DNA from: Tsuneonella suprasediminis
GTDB lineage: Bacteria > Pseudomonadota > Alphaproteobacteria > Sphingomonadales > Sphingomonadaceae
Direction: 5' to 3'
Length of the DNA stretch: 64,000 nt
NCBI RefSeq assembly: GCF_003605755.1
Contig: NZ_RAHJ01000011.1
Span: 62,001-126,000, forward strand
The notes beneath the pieces are model-generated. The model was not told the origin of the DNA. It saw only the letters and a program-made list of their open reading frames with translations, and made no database searches. Positions 9,908 to 21,481 of this stretch are shown piece after piece. The stretch's first letter is position 1, and each line of letters begins with the position of its first letter. Position numbers and translations under genes: made by a program.

Positions 9908-10523
9908 TGAAGCGCGCCTCCAGCTTTTCGACCGCAGCCTTGGTCAGGACAAGCGTGTCGTGCTTCAGGATATCGTAAACGTTGGCGCCCATCGCGGGCA
10001 GAACGTTTACACCCGGCAGGTTACCGGCGGCCTTCTTGAAATCGCCGTCGACCGCGTCGCCGTCGATCACGAGAACCTTGCCAGCCCAACCGTTCTTGTC
10101 GAAATGGCCTTTGAGCGCTTTGGTCTTGGCGTCCTTAAGCTCAAGGCTGTCGACAACAACGAGACCACCCTTCGCCTTGCTCGAAAGCGCCATCTTCAAG
10201 CCAAGCGCACGGATTTTCTTGTTCAGCGAGATATCGAAATCGCGCTTCTTCGCACCGTGAGCCTTACCACCGCCGATGAACACCGGAGCAGCGCGGTCAC
10301 CATGACGAGCCGTGCCGCCGCCCTTCTGGCGACCCCACTTCTTGCCAGTACGTGCAACATCGCTGCGTTCGCGGGTCGGTCGCGCCGTAGCACGGCGGTT
10401 CCACAGCTGCCATGTAACGACGCGGTGCAGGATATCCTCGCGCGGCTCGACACCGAACACGGCATCGTTGAGCTCGAGGTCGCCAGCAGCCTTGCCGTCG
10501 ATTTTCTGGACCTTGACCTTCAC
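9900..10523 (-). CDS. rplD: 50S ribosomal protein L4
   Basis: Tunnel-constriction protein; in E. coli it represses its own S10 operon by acting on the mRNA leader. 207 residues; the extended loop includes [20 protein letters not shown] and [18 protein letters not shown]. Whether it acts on the structured rpsJ leader described at 11954-12047 is unknown. It follows rplC by 2 bp. Confidence 0.97.
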   Translation of the reverse strand: MKVKVQKIDGKAAGDLELNDAVFGVEPREDILHRVVTWQLWNRRATARPTRERSDVARTGKKWGRQKGGGTARHGDRAAPVFIGGGKAHGAKKRDFDISLNKKIRALGLKMALSSKAKGGLVVVDSLELKDAKTKALKGHFDKNGWAGKVLVIDGDAVDGDFKKAAGNLPGVNVLPAMGANVYDILKHDTLVLTKAAVEKLEARFNG

Positions 10524-10525
10524 GA

Positions 10526-11413
10526 TCAGGACTCCTTGCTCTCGTCCGCAGAGCTTTCGCCCGCGGCCGTGTTATCTTCGCCAACTGCCGGAGTAACATC
10601 GTCACCGGCACCAGCCTGCTGCTCCTTCAGGAGCTCGGCTTGCTGCTCTGGCGACACTTCGGCGTGGACCTCGTGCTCTGCACCATGCTCGACCAGACCA
10701 GCTGCGGCCTCATCATGCTCGGGAGCAGACGACTTCCTTTCAAGGATAGCAGCGGGGAACGGCAGCTCCTCACTTGCCTTCAGCTTCACCGCATCGCGAA
10801 CCAGCAACCATGCATTCTTCGCGCCGGGCACAGAACCCTTCACGAAGATCAGGCCGCGGTCGGCGTCAGTACGGACGACTTCAAGGTTCTGCTGGGTACG
10901 CTGACGATCACCCATGTGACCGGCCATCTTCTTGTTCTTGAAGACACGACCCGGATCCTGACGGTTACCAGTCGAACCATGCGAACGGTGAGACAGCGAC
11001 ACACCATGCGTCGCGCGCAGACCGCCAAAACCCCAGCGTTTCATCGCACCGGCAAAACCCTTACCCTGCGTATGACCGGTGATGTCAACTTTCTGACCAG
11101 CAATAAAGTGCTCTGCACTAATGTGTGAACCAACGGGGATCAGCCCATCTTCGCCACCAACGCGGAACTCGGCCACGCGCATCTTGAGAGACACTTCAGC
11201 CTTGGCGAAATGCTCACGCTGCGGCTTGTTGACGTTTTTCTGCTTCGCCGCACCAGCACCAAGCTGAACAGCGAAATAGCCGTCACGCTCTTCGGTGCGA
11301 TGGGAAACGACCTGGCAATCTTCCAGCGCCAGAACGGTGACCGGCACATGGCGACCATCCTCCTGGAACAGGCGGGTCATCCCGACTTTCTTTGCGATCA
11401 CGCCTGAGCGCAT
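10526..11413 (-). CDS. rplC: 50S ribosomal protein L3 with acidic C-terminal tail
   Basis: Early-assembly protein of the large subunit. 295 residues: [20 protein letters not shown] at the start, and [20 protein letters not shown], the loop that reaches the peptidyl-transferase centre and contains the Gln methylated in E. coli. The L3 core ends near residue 220. After it comes a tail of about 70 residues rich in Ala, Glu, Gly and Ser, ending ADESKES, which E. coli L3 lacks. Start is ATG 11411-11413 with AGGAG eight bases upstream; a TTG two codons earlier is too close to that site. Confidence 0.96.
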   Translation of the reverse strand: MRSGVIAKKVGMTRLFQEDGRHVPVTVLALEDCQVVSHRTEERDGYFAVQLGAGAAKQKNVNKPQREHFAKAEVSLKMRVAEFRVGGEDGLIPVGSHISAEHFIAGQKVDITGHTQGKGFAGAMKRWGFGGLRATHGVSLSHRSHGSTGNRQDPGRVFKNKKMAGHMGDRQRTQQNLEVVRTDADRGLIFVKGSVPGAKNAWLLVRDAVKLKASEELPFPAAILERKSSAPEHDEAAAGLVEHGAEHEVHAEVSPEQQAELLKEQQAGAGDDVTPAVGEDNTAAGESSADESKES

Positions 11414-11433
11414 GACCAAATCTCCTAACAGAG

Positions 11434-11458
11434 GCCTGTCGGGACCATCCCGAGAGGC
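11434..11458 (-). other. stable hairpin just upstream of the rplC ribosome-binding site
   Basis: GCCT-c-TCGGGA-TGG-TCCCGA-c-AGGC gives 10 paired bases with one internal mismatch and a 3-nt loop. It ends about 8 nt before the AGGAG site of rplC, inside a 184-bp rpsJ-rplC gap that is long for this operon. No U-run follows. A role in translation control or mRNA processing is inference. Confidence 0.45.
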
Positions 11459-11597
11459 GTGTCAGCCCAAATTGTCACACGTCGCCCCGCCCGGGCTGAA
11501 ACTTGCCCTCCCTTTCGGAAGAGCGAGACGGGGGACGCTTACCCGACGCACGCCGGAGGTATCCCTTGGCCCGCAAGGCCGAAGCCCTGCAGAGAAA

Positions 11598-11909
11598 TCA
11601 AGCCAGCTTGATTTCCACGTTCACACCCGCCGCCAGATCGAGCTTCATCAGCGCATCAACGGTCTGGGCGTTGGGCTGCACGATATCGAGCAGCCGCTTG
11701 TAAGTACGCACCTCGAACTGCTCACGCGACTTCTTATCGATGTGCGGGCCGCGGTTCACGGTGAACTTCTCAATACGCGTCGGCAGGGGAATGGGACCTC
11801 GAATCAGCGCACCCGTGCGACGGGCGGTATCAGCGATTTCACCAGTCGCCTGGTCAAGTACGCGATGATCAAACGCCTTGAGGCGAATGCGGATATTCTG
11901 AGCTTCCAT
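11598..11909 (-). CDS. rpsJ: 30S ribosomal protein S10 (NusE)
   Basis: Small-subunit protein that also links RNA polymerase antitermination (NusB/NusG). 103 residues beginning [20 protein letters not shown] and containing [20 protein letters not shown]. Start is ATG 11907-11909; a GTG two codons upstream is in frame but the family starts with MEAQ. First gene of the S10 operon, behind its own promoter and a leader with two hairpins. Confidence 0.97.
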   Translation of the reverse strand: MEAQNIRIRLKAFDHRVLDQATGEIADTARRTGALIRGPIPLPTRIEKFTVNRGPHIDKKSREQFEVRTYKRLLDIVQPNAQTVDALMKLDLAAGVNVEIKLA

Positions 11910-11953
11910 GTCCACTTACCGATGCGAAAGAGCCAGAGAGCTTGCGCCCTCAT

Positions 11954-12001
11954 AAAAATAAAAAGCCCACCCGACTTATCCGGTTTCCCGGAACGGGCGG
12001 C
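11954..12001 (-). terminator. intrinsic terminator/attenuator in the rpsJ leader
   Basis: On the minus strand GCCGCCCG pairs with CGGGTGGGC (8 bp, one bulge). Inside it TCCGG-GAAA-CCGGA forms a second stem. Directly after the stem comes TTTTTATTTTT (11964-11954). The structure ends 45 nt before the rpsJ start codon and lies downstream of the predicted promoter at 12062-12090, so it would act within the leader rather than as the end of the tuf transcript. Confidence 0.7.
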
Positions 12002-12022
12002 CTTCTGTGAATTCTGTCGTCA

Positions 12023-12047
12023 GAGACTCATCGAAACGACGAATCTC
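12023..12047 (-). other. first hairpin of the rpsJ leader
   Basis: GAGATTCGTCG-TTT-CGATGAGTCTC is an 11-bp stem (two G-U pairs) with a 3-nt loop. It starts a few bases after the predicted transcription start and precedes the terminator-like hairpin at 11965-12001. It could be a stabilising 5' element or the sensor part of an attenuator. Confidence 0.5.
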
Positions 12048-12061
12048 TGTCTGTGAGGGCG

Positions 12062-12090
12062 CCTATACGGTCGGCACAGCTTCGTTGCAA
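12062..12090 (-). promoter_or_regulatory. predicted sigma70 promoter of the S10 operon
   Basis: On the minus strand TTGCAA (12090-12085), a 17-bp spacer, and TATAGG (12067-12062). The same pair of hexamers occurs before rpmF with a 16-bp spacer. Position between the tuf terminator and rpsJ fits a separate S10-operon promoter. Expected start about 12055, giving a leader of roughly 145 nt. Confidence 0.65.
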
Positions 12091-12168
12091 CCCTGCTTTG
12101 GCGGATTTTTTCAACTGCCCCACAGCTTACGATGAAACAGCACCACACCACCGCGACTTCGTCCTCAC

Positions 12169-12205
12169 AAAAGGAAAGGCCCGCCCCTCAGATGAGGAGC
12201 GGGCC
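12169..12205 (-). terminator. strong intrinsic terminator after tuf
   Basis: On the minus strand GGCCCGCTCCTCA-TC-TGAGGGGCGGGCC is a 13-bp stem with one G-U pair, followed by TTTCCTTTT. It starts 30 bp after the tuf stop codon and should end the rpsL-rpsG-fusA-tuf transcript. Confidence 0.88.
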
Positions 12206-12234
12206 CAATTCCCTGTATGCTTAGAACGCGAAGA

Positions 12235-13410
12235 TTACTTCGTGATCTTCGCCACAACGCCCGAACCGACGGTGCGGCCACCTTCGCGAATAGCGAAACG
12301 CAGACCTTCGTCCATCGCGATCGGAGCGATCAGCTTAACGCCAATCGAAACGTTGTCGCCCGGCATCACCATTTCGGTGCCTTCCGGCAGAACGACTTCG
12401 CCAGTCACGTCGGTGGTGCGGAAGTAGAACTGCGGACGATAGTTAGCGAAGAACGGCGTGTGACGACCACCTTCGTCTTTCGACAGCACGTACACTTCGG
12501 CTTCGAAGTCGGTGTGCGGGTTCACCGAGCCTGGCTTCGCCAGAACCTGACCACGCTCAACTTCTTCACGGCCAACGCCACGGATCAGCGCGCCGATGTT
12601 GTCGCCAGCTTCACCACGATCAAGCAGCTTGCGGAACATTTCAACGCCGGTGACGGTCGTCTTCTTGGTGTCCTTGATGCCGACGATTTCAACTTCGTCG
12701 CCAACGTTCACAACGCCGGTTTCAACACGGCCGGTAACAACCGTACCACGACCGGAGATCGAGAACACGTCTTCGATCGGCATCAGGAAGGCCTGATCGA
12801 CCGGACGGTCGGGCTGCGGGATGTATTCGTCGACAGCCTTCATCAGTTCCTTGATCGAGTTTTCACCGATTTCCGGATCACGACCTTCGAGAGCAGCCAG
12901 AGCCGAACCCTTGATGATCGGAATGTTGTCGCCGTCGAAGTCATACGAGCTCAACAGTTCGCGAACTTCGAGTTCGACGAGTTCGAGGATTTCCTCGTCG
13001 TCAACCTGATCGACCTTGTTCATGTACACAACCAGAGCCGGCACGCCGACCTGACGAGCAAGCAGGATGTGCTCGCGGGTCTGCGGCATCGGGCCGTCAG
13101 CAGCGTTCACAACAAGGATAGCGCCGTCCATCTGGGCCGCACCGGTGATCATGTTCTTCACGTAGTCGGCGTGCCCCGGGCAGTCGACGTGTGCATAGTG
13201 ACGTGCATCGGTTTCATACTCAACGTGTGCGGTCGAGATGGTGATCCCGCGCTCACGCTCTTCCGGCGCCTTGTCGATGTTCGCGAAATCAACCGCGGCA
13301 CCCTGCACCTTGGTGATGGCGGCAGTCAGCGTGGTCTTGCCGTGGTCGACGTGACCGATGGTGCCGATGTTGCAGTGCGGCTTGTTCCGCTCGAATTTTT
13401 CCTTGGCCAT
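12235..13410 (-). CDS. tuf: elongation factor Tu
   Basis: GTPase that delivers aminoacyl-tRNA to the ribosome. 391 residues with all G motifs: [10 protein letters not shown] (G1), DCPGHADYV (G3), NKVDQVDD (G4). Domain 2 and 3 signatures follow ([31 protein letters not shown]). Last gene of the str operon, followed by a strong terminator. Only one copy is in the window; a second tuf elsewhere is possible. Confidence 0.98.
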   Translation of the reverse strand: MAKEKFERNKPHCNIGTIGHVDHGKTTLTAAITKVQGAAVDFANIDKAPEERERGITISTAHVEYETDARHYAHVDCPGHADYVKNMITGAAQMDGAILVVNAADGPMPQTREHILLARQVGVPALVVYMNKVDQVDDEEILELVELEVRELLSSYDFDGDNIPIIKGSALAALEGRDPEIGENSIKELMKAVDEYIPQPDRPVDQAFLMPIEDVFSISGRGTVVTGRVETGVVNVGDEVEIVGIKDTKKTTVTGVEMFRKLLDRGEAGDNIGALIRGVGREEVERGQVLAKPGSVNPHTDFEAEVYVLSKDEGGRHTPFFANYRPQFYFRTTDVTGEVVLPEGTEMVMPGDNVSIGVKLIAPIAMDEGLRFAIREGGRTVGSGVVAKITK

Positions 13411-13506
13411 TTTACTCGTAACCTCTGTCTATCAGAAATGAATTTCACCAAGCCTTGAGGTCGGCACCCGGTGAATCAGGCGCCGCCCCTAGACGCTTGC
13501 CAATGC

Positions 13507-15600
<2,094 letters not shown>

Positions 15601-15743
15601 GGAAAATTCCTCAGGTGAAAGTGGGGAGCCCCGGATGAGGGATCGCGCCCCATATAGTCAATAATATGACCACTTGAAGACCGGGCGGGTTACTTTCCCC
15701 TGCCCCGGCCCTGCAAGCAGCACGCCTCACAGCGCCGCGTGGA

Positions 15744-16214
15744 TTACCAGCGGTAGTGCGAGAAGGCGCGGTTGGCGTCAGCCATACGGTGAGTATCTTC
15801 CCGCTTCTTGACCGCGTTGCCACGGTTGTTCGCAGCATCCATCAGCTCACCCGAAAGGCGTGCAGCCATCGTGGTTTCAGGACGACCACGTGCAGCAGAA
15901 ATCAGCCAGCGGATAGCGAGAGCCTGTGCACGTTCGGGACGCACTTCAACCGGGACCTGATAGGTCGCACCACCGACGCGGCGGCTGCGGACTTCGATCT
16001 GCGGCTTGATGTTGTTCAGCGCATCATGAAACACTGCAACCGGATCGCTCTTCGCGCGGGCTTCGACAGTGTCGAGGGCACCGTAAACGATACGTTCCGC
16101 GACGGACTTCTTCCCGTCGAGCATCAGGTTGTTCATGAACTTCGACAGAACCTGATCACCGAACTTCGGATCAGGCAGGATTTCCCGCTTCTCGGGACGA
16201 CGACGACGACTCAT
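15744..16214 (-). CDS. rpsG: 30S ribosomal protein S7
   Basis: Primary binder of the 16S 3' domain; in E. coli it represses the str operon. 156 residues: [20 protein letters not shown] at the start and [13 protein letters not shown] at the end. The length is normal. Separated from rpsL by 120 bp and from fusA by 143 bp. Confidence 0.98.
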   Translation of the reverse strand: MSRRRRPEKREILPDPKFGDQVLSKFMNNLMLDGKKSVAERIVYGALDTVEARAKSDPVAVFHDALNNIKPQIEVRSRRVGGATYQVPVEVRPERAQALAIRWLISAARGRPETTMAARLSGELMDAANNRGNAVKKREDTHRMADANRAFSHYRW

Positions 16215-16334
16215 TGGTCAAATTCCTTATCTCTTGCGTGAGCCCCACATCGACAGGAACCTCAACGGGTCTGACCGGCAATAAAAACCGACTGACCTTG
16301 AGGCCCCGCTACCTGCAGGAGCACACGGGAAAGC

Positions 16335-16706
16335 TTACTTGGGCCGCTTGGCGCCGTACTTCGAACGGCTCTGCTTGCGGTCCTTGACACCCTGCGTATC
16401 GAGCACGCCACGCAGGACGTGGTAACGCACACCGGGAAGGTCGCGCACACGACCGCCACGGATCAGCACAACGCTGTGTTCCTGCAGGTTGTGGCCTTCG
16501 CCGGGGATGTAGGAAATGACTTCGCGCTGGTTCGTCAGGCGCACCTTGGCAACCTTACGGAGGGCGGAGTTCGGCTTCTTCGGCGTCGTAGTATAGACGC
16601 GTGTGCAGACACCGCGCTTCTGCGGGTTCTGCTCCATCGCAGGGACCTTGCTCTTGGCCTTCTGCGGAACGCGGCCCTTGCGGACCAACTGGTTGATCGT
16701 CGGCAT
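16335..16706 (-). CDS. rpsL: 30S ribosomal protein S12
   Basis: Decoding-centre protein. 123 residues starting [20 protein letters not shown]. The segment [20 protein letters not shown] has the wild-type lysine at the classical streptomycin-resistance site. The second conserved loop, [16 protein letters not shown], is also intact. Start is ATG 16704-16706; the frame runs open to 16724 without family support. First gene of the str operon. Confidence 0.98.
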   Translation of the reverse strand: MPTINQLVRKGRVPQKAKSKVPAMEQNPQKRGVCTRVYTTTPKKPNSALRKVAKVRLTNQREVISYIPGEGHNLQEHSVVLIRGGRVRDLPGVRYHVLRGVLDTQGVKDRKQSRSKYGAKRPK

Positions 16707-17101
16707 GAGTCTCTTTCTCTTCACCGTGTGAAGGTGACAACTGACTGGGTATGGAAGGAATGCTTACGCGCTCATGCAACGGACCCATTGGACATCTATC
16801 CGCCGGGAGATTCGCCACATGAGACTGAAACGCTCCACCCATGACCCATTCGGCCACCGGGTTACTTTGACGGCTGCCCCAAGCGCTTCCGCTTCAATAG
16901 AAAAGAGCCTAAGTGCAACAGCACCAGACCCCGGGACATAACCGGCAATGTTCAGCTCTATCTGACCGCGGCACGGCAAACCCTGCCTCGGATGGGCGCG
17001 CCATTAGGGGTAAACCGTCGCCCGGTCAAGAGTACGGAAATGTCCAGCACCTGAAGGTACAGCACAGGCAGCACCTCTGGACCAACACCAATTCGACAAG
17101 G
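16707..17101. other. 395-bp upstream region of the str operon
   Basis: No supportable coding sequence on either strand. It should hold the promoter and leader of rpsL; the best candidate is at 17001-17029. Nothing else recognised. Confidence 0.5.
17001..17029 (-). promoter_or_regulatory. possible promoter of the str operon
   Basis: On the minus strand TTGACC (17029-17024), a 17-bp spacer and TAATGG (17006-17001). The -35 is good but the -10 is weak. Distance to rpsL is about 300 bp, implying a long leader. Confidence 0.35.
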
Positions 17102-17497
17102 TTAGATCACGCCCAGCACGATCAGTGTGCCAGCGACGGCCAGCCCGAGCATTACCAGCATTGTCACCACAATCCCCACAGCCCGCCATTTGCTGCCCGT
17201 GGTCGAATCCATACCGAAAGCATGTGCAATGCGGGCGAGCATGTAAGCCGCCGCAACCCATGCCAGCCAGGGCGCGCCCTTCCCGGTCAGCTCGATAGCT
17301 GCAATCAGAATCAGAACGATCGGGGTATATTCGATGAAATTGGCATGCGCGCGCATCCGCTGCATCAGCGGGCCACCATCGTCCCCGTGCAGAACTTTAA
17401 GCCGGACACGTAACTGCCCGACACGCAGAGCAAGCCAGAAGTTGAGAATCGCTGCCGCAGCGGCAGAAGTAAGCGTAACAGGCAGCAGGATTGCCAT
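17102..17497 (-). CDS. MAPEG-family membrane protein
   Basis: Small integral membrane protein of 131 residues with four hydrophobic segments. Family features visible are the N-terminal helix ending [15 protein letters not shown], the cytosolic loop [20 protein letters not shown], and helix 2-3 ([14 protein letters not shown]). The RxRAHxNxxE pattern matches the glutathione-binding loop of MAPEG proteins (microsomal glutathione transferase relatives). Bacterial members are mostly of unknown substrate. It is transcribed away from rpmF. No partner gene suggests a specific role. Confidence 0.85.
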   Translation of the reverse strand: MAILLPVTLTSAAAAAILNFWLALRVGQLRVRLKVLHGDDGGPLMQRMRAHANFIEYTPIVLILIAAIELTGKGAPWLAWVAAAYMLARIAHAFGMDSTTGSKWRAVGIVVTMLVMLGLAVAGTLIVLGVI

Positions 17498-17549
17498 CCC
17501 CGGTCCCCTTTTTTGACGAGCGGCGGATGGCTAGCAGGTTCACGCGCGC

Positions 17550-17577
17550 TTGCAACTGCGAAGAATTGCGCTATAGG
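17550..17577 (+). promoter_or_regulatory. predicted sigma70 promoter of rpmF-plsX-fabH
   Basis: TTGCAA (17550-17555), a 16-bp spacer, TATAGG (17572-17577), about 120 bp upstream of rpmF. Both hexamers are identical to those predicted for the S10 operon. Confidence 0.65.
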
Positions 17578-17700
17578 CCGCGCCTTCCCGCCACGGCAGG
17601 GCTTCATTCATGCCGCATTTACCCAACGGGTTGTGCGTCGGCTGAGCTTGGCCTAGGGCGAACCCGATCAACGAACGAACATATTGGAACAGGTGACGCA

Positions 17701-17880
17701 ATGGCTGTCCCCAAGAGAAAAGTTAGCCCTTCCCGCCGGGGTATGCGCCGGGCCCACGATTCGCTGAAGGTCGAGGCATTCCATGAATGCTCGAATTGCG
17801 GCGAACTGAAGCGCCCGCACAACCTGTGCCCGCACTGCGGGTTCTACAATGGTCGTGAAGTCGTCGCTGTCGGTCTCTGA
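17701..17880 (+). CDS. rpmF: 50S ribosomal protein L32
   Basis: 59 residues: [20 protein letters not shown], then a zinc ribbon C-SN-C ... C-PH-C ([17 protein letters not shown]). All four cysteines are present, so this is the zinc-binding form. Start is ATG 17701-17703; longer in-frame readings are not L32-like. It leads an rpmF-plsX-fabH operon, an arrangement found in many bacteria. Confidence 0.97.
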   Translation: MAVPKRKVSPSRRGMRRAHDSLKVEAFHECSNCGELKRPHNLCPHCGFYNGREVVAVGL

Positions 17881-17908
17881 CCGGCTCGACAGGTAGACGG
17901 AGATCGCC

Positions 17909-18955
17909 ATGAGCCTGCCGCGTATCGCTGTGGATGCGATGGGCGGAGACGAAGGCGTGCGCGTCATGGTCTCCGGCGCGGCATTGGCCCGTCGGCAGCA
18001 CGACCAATTCAAATTCCTGCTGGTGGGCGACGAAACGCGGATCAAGGCCGCGCTCGACGCTCACCCGAATATGCGTGGTGCATCTGAAATCCTCCATTGC
18101 GAGGATGTCGTTGGCGGCGATGAAAAGCCGACGCAGGCGCTTCGTCGTGCCAGAACCACCAGCATGGGCCTTGCCGTCAATGCCGTGAAGGCAGGTGACG
18201 CCGGGGCTGCCGTCAGCGCAGGCAATACGGGCGCGCTGATGGCGATGAGCAAACTTGCCCTTCGCACTATGCCCGGTATCGACCGCCCTGCCCTTGCTGC
18301 GTTACTGCCGTCGCTTGGCGATCACGATGTCATCATGCTCGACCTTGGCGCCAATACCGAATGCGATGCCCGCAATCTGGTGCAGTTTGCCATCATGGGC
18401 GCCGCGTATTCGCGGATTGTAACCGGACAGGCAGAGCCGCGCGTGCGCCTGCTAAACATCGGCACTGAAGACATCAAAGGCACTGACCAATTGCAGGATG
18501 CGGCCTCACGCCTTCGCGATGCGACCGGTCTGGCGATGCAGTTCGATGGCTTCATCGAAGCCGACAAGATCAATCGCGGCCAATGCGATGTAGTCGTAAC
18601 CGATGGATTTTCCGGCAATATCGCGCTGAAAGCCATCGAAGGGGCTGCGCGGTTTGTCACCGACCTGTTGCGCAACGCGTTTACGAGTTCGCTCCGGTCG
18701 AAGATCGGTTTTCTCGTTTCCCGGCCAGCGACCGAATTGCTGCGCCATCACCTCGATCCGAACAATCATAACGGCGCGGTATTCCTTGGCCTGAACGGCG
18801 TGGTCGTCAAAAGTCATGGCAGCGCCAATGCTGCAGGCGTTGCCAATGCCGTCGCCGTGGCTGCACGGTTGCTGGAGGAAGACCTGACTCAACGTATTGC
18901 TGCCGATCTCGGCACCCTCCAAGCTGCACAATCGACGCCTGGTGAAGCCGCGTGA
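17909..18955 (+). CDS. plsX: phosphate acyltransferase PlsX
   Basis: Converts acyl-ACP to acyl-phosphate, the first step of phospholipid synthesis by the PlsX/PlsY route. 348 residues; the N-terminal [12 protein letters not shown] and the segments [26 protein letters not shown] and [14 protein letters not shown] are PlsX signatures. It overlaps fabH by 4 bp (GTGA), which couples their translation. Peripheral membrane enzyme in the cytosol. Confidence 0.97.
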   Translation: MSLPRIAVDAMGGDEGVRVMVSGAALARRQHDQFKFLLVGDETRIKAALDAHPNMRGASEILHCEDVVGGDEKPTQALRRARTTSMGLAVNAVKAGDAGAAVSAGNTGALMAMSKLALRTMPGIDRPALAALLPSLGDHDVIMLDLGANTECDARNLVQFAIMGAAYSRIVTGQAEPRVRLLNIGTEDIKGTDQLQDAASRLRDATGLAMQFDGFIEADKINRGQCDVVVTDGFSGNIALKAIEGAARFVTDLLRNAFTSSLRSKIGFLVSRPATELLRHHLDPNNHNGAVFLGLNGVVVKSHGSANAAGVANAVAVAARLLEEDLTQRIAADLGTLQAAQSTPGEAA

Positions 18956-19926
18956 TTCGTTCGGTTATTGTCGGGAGCGGGTCCGCCCTGCCCAAGCGTG
19001 CGGTTTCCAATGCCGAGCTGGCGAAAACCGTTGATACCAGCGACGAATGGATTGTCGAGCGCACCGGGATTCGTAATCGCTACATCGCTGGCGAAGGTGA
19101 AACCACTGCCACGCTGGCGGTCGATGCCGCGCGCGAGGCACTTGCTGCCGCAGGTGTCGACGCCAGTGAAATCGGTCTGATCGTTCTGGCAACTGCCACG
19201 CCGGATCAGACATTTCCTGCCACGGCCACGCGCGTGCAAGATGCGCTGGGTTGTCATGGCGGTATCGCCTTCGATGTCGCAGCGGTTTGTTCCGGGTTCC
19301 TATATGCGCTGGCCACCGCCGATTCGATGCTCCGCACCGGAATGGCAAGCAAGGCGCTGGTGATCGGGGCGGAAACTTTCAGCCGTATCCTCGACTGGGA
19401 GGATCGTGGCACCTGCGTACTGTTCGGCGATGGCGCGGGCGCTCTGGTTCTGGAAGCCCGTGATGTGGACGAAACGACAGCCGATGCACCGGGTATTCTC
19501 GGCACAAAGCTTCATGCCGATGGAGCGCACAACGAATTGCTCTACGTCGACGGTGGCCCTTCCACTACCGGCACAGTCGGCAAGCTGCGGATGAAAGGGC
19601 GCGAAGTCTTCCGCCACGCGGTGGTCAATCTCGCCGATGTACTGCGCGAAGTGCTGAGCGACACAGGCTATGGCGCGGAAGATATCGACTGGGTCGTTCC
19701 CCATCAGGCTAATGCGCGCATTCTGGATGCAACCGCACGCAAACTGGGGCTGCCATCGGAGAAAGTGATCGTTACAGTCGATCGCCATGCCAACACATCG
19801 GCCGCCTCGGTTCCGCTCGCATTCGACGTCGCAGTGCGCGACGGGCGAATCAAATCTGGCGATCTTGTCATGATGGAAGCGATGGGCGGCGGGTTCACCT
19901 GGGGGGCCAGTCTGATTCGTATGTGA
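18952..19926 (+). CDS. fabH: beta-ketoacyl-ACP synthase III
   Basis: Starts fatty acid synthesis by condensing acetyl-CoA with malonyl-ACP. 324 residues with the full Cys-His-Asn triad: Cys in [13 protein letters not shown], His in [11 protein letters not shown], Asn in [14 protein letters not shown]. The C-terminal glycine loop [13 protein letters not shown] is intact. The start is GTG at 18952, overlapping the plsX stop by 4 bp. Confidence 0.97.
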   Translation: MIRSVIVGSGSALPKRAVSNAELAKTVDTSDEWIVERTGIRNRYIAGEGETTATLAVDAAREALAAAGVDASEIGLIVLATATPDQTFPATATRVQDALGCHGGIAFDVAAVCSGFLYALATADSMLRTGMASKALVIGAETFSRILDWEDRGTCVLFGDGAGALVLEARDVDETTADAPGILGTKLHADGAHNELLYVDGGPSTTGTVGKLRMKGREVFRHAVVNLADVLREVLSDTGYGAEDIDWVVPHQANARILDATARKLGLPSEKVIVTVDRHANTSAASVPLAFDVAVRDGRIKSGDLVMMEAMGGGFTWGASLIRM

Positions 19927-20016
19927 ATCTTTCTGGAAACTTTGATTGCGAGCCCGTGTAATCTTCGTTACTTTGAATTCGAAAATTGGGGTCGCACCAC
20001 ATGGAGGTACACGCAG

Positions 20017-20316
20017 ATGATGCGTTCAGTGGGCACGCTTACGCGTGCGGACCTGGCTGAGACTATTAACCGTAAGATGGGTTTCTCGCGCGCTGAGTCG
20101 CTCGATATGGTGGAGGCGATCCTCAGCCATATGAGCAAGGCGATGGAGCAAGGGGAAAACGTCAAGATTTCGGGCTTCGGCAGCTTTGTGCTGCGCGACA
20201 AGAAGGAACGCGTTGGCCGCAATCCCAAGACAGGGGTCGAGGTGCCAATCACGCCCCGCCGGGTGCTGACCTTCCGCGCCAGCCAGTTGCTGAAGGAGCG
20301 CGTGGCCAACGGCTAA
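20017..20316 (+). CDS. ihfA: integration host factor subunit alpha
   Basis: DNA-bending nucleoid protein that pairs with IhfB. 99 residues: [20 protein letters not shown], then [20 protein letters not shown] and the beta-ribbon arm [20 protein letters not shown]. Start is ATG 20017 with GGAGG nine bases upstream; the next codon is also ATG. It follows fabH and precedes merR, a conserved alphaproteobacterial arrangement. Confidence 0.95.
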   Translation: MMRSVGTLTRADLAETINRKMGFSRAESLDMVEAILSHMSKAMEQGENVKISGFGSFVLRDKKERVGRNPKTGVEVPITPRRVLTFRASQLLKERVANG

Positions 20317-20343
20317 ATCCGGCCGATGGCAGGGAGAGCGGCG

Positions 20344-20841
20344 ATGAGCAAAGGTTTCGACGACGGCAAAGATACGGGCGCATTGCGTACCATCGGTGAA
20401 GTCGGCGATGCCTTAGCTATCAAGCCTCACGTACTGCGTTATTGGGAACAGCAGTTTCCGATGCTCGAACCGCTAAAGCGGTCGGGCGGGCGGCGCTATT
20501 ACCGTCCTGAAGACATCGCGCTCGTCCGCCGTATTGACCAACTGGTCAATGGGGAAGGCTATACGATCAAGGGAGCTATCGCTTTGCTTGAGAACGATCC
20601 ATCCAAGGGTGGATCGCCTAAGGCAACCCAGGCGGAGCCCCTTGAATCGTCAACGTCATCGGCATCCTCACCAACTACCTCCGATATTCCGGAGGCAGGC
20701 ACCGCGCCGGGCGATCTGTTCGCCAGCACTGCACCCTCACCATCAGGCCGGGCACCCAGCTCCAATCAGAGCGTGCCACCCGAAATGTTGGCTCGGTTGA
20801 AGAGCATCCGTGAAACGCTCGCGGCAGCGATATCGGCATAG
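20344..20841 (+). CDS. MerR-family transcriptional regulator
   Basis: 165 residues. An N-terminal MerR winged helix-turn-helix is clear: RTIGEVGDALAIKPHVLRYW, then FPMLEPLKRSGGRRYYRPED and IDQLVNGEGYTIKGAIALL (residues about 15-85). The rest is a Ser/Pro/Thr-rich linker and a short C-terminal helix (PEMLARLKSIRETLAAAI). No effector-binding cysteines are seen, so it is not an obvious metal sensor. The start was chosen for the GGGAGAG site upstream. The gene sits after ihfA; its regulon is unknown. Confidence 0.88.
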   Translation: MSKGFDDGKDTGALRTIGEVGDALAIKPHVLRYWEQQFPMLEPLKRSGGRRYYRPEDIALVRRIDQLVNGEGYTIKGAIALLENDPSKGGSPKATQAEPLESSTSSASSPTTSDIPEAGTAPGDLFASTAPSPSGRAPSSNQSVPPEMLARLKSIRETLAAAISA

Positions 20842-21481
20842 AGCCAGTATTCTGTGTCGGCCCGTCAACTGCCCCCTGACGCGCCTTGATCGTAATCTCT
20901 TCCTGATTTGCGAAGCGCTTTCCAAGGCAAGCCTATCTATCTGAAGTAAGCGGATTTCTCGGGACCTGGATTAGTGGCCCACCCGCGGCGCGCTCATGGC
21001 GCGATCCCTCACCCTTGCTCCACCCGATAACGCCAGCGCTTCACTGAGTGTTGAGCGTCGAAATGCAGGATCGCGCCTCCGGTCGCGATTACGATTCTGT
21101 CGAGCCGATATCTGCGCTTGCCGCAGTTATTCGAGAGCGGAGGCAATCCACCCTTGGCCGATAGAAACTTCAGTGCATCCTGAACCGACTGGCATCGCAC
21201 AAAGGAGAGAGTTGCCCCCTTGGTCCGGCCAATCCTGCGTAAGCCATATATTCGGGCGGCCTGGGGAAAGGACCATATCCGTCACATCGGGCATTGTGTC
21301 GGCGAATGTTTGGGCACGTTCCGACGATGCAGCCGATCAATAAGGGAAATGACGTTCAGGCCAGCCAGCTGTCATCTCCAGCATCGCTGCATTCTGGAGC
21401 AGAAATTGCCACAGCCACCCAGCGGCCCCATCGGAAACGCAGTTCGCCCCAGTCACACCTGCCTGTGAATTCGCTCCGCCC
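20842..21481. other. 640-bp non-coding stretch between merR and cysQ
   Basis: Short open frames exist on both strands but none looks like a protein family or has a convincing start. I looked for a tRNA after merR and found none. Nothing recognised. Confidence 0.5.

Noticed and set aside
12217-13458. 413-codon plus-strand open frame opposite tuf
   Set aside because: Shadow of EF-Tu produced by codon bias.
20842-21481. A tRNA gene or regulator after merR
   Set aside because: No T-arm or acceptor pairing could be found on either strand; the open frames are unsupported.
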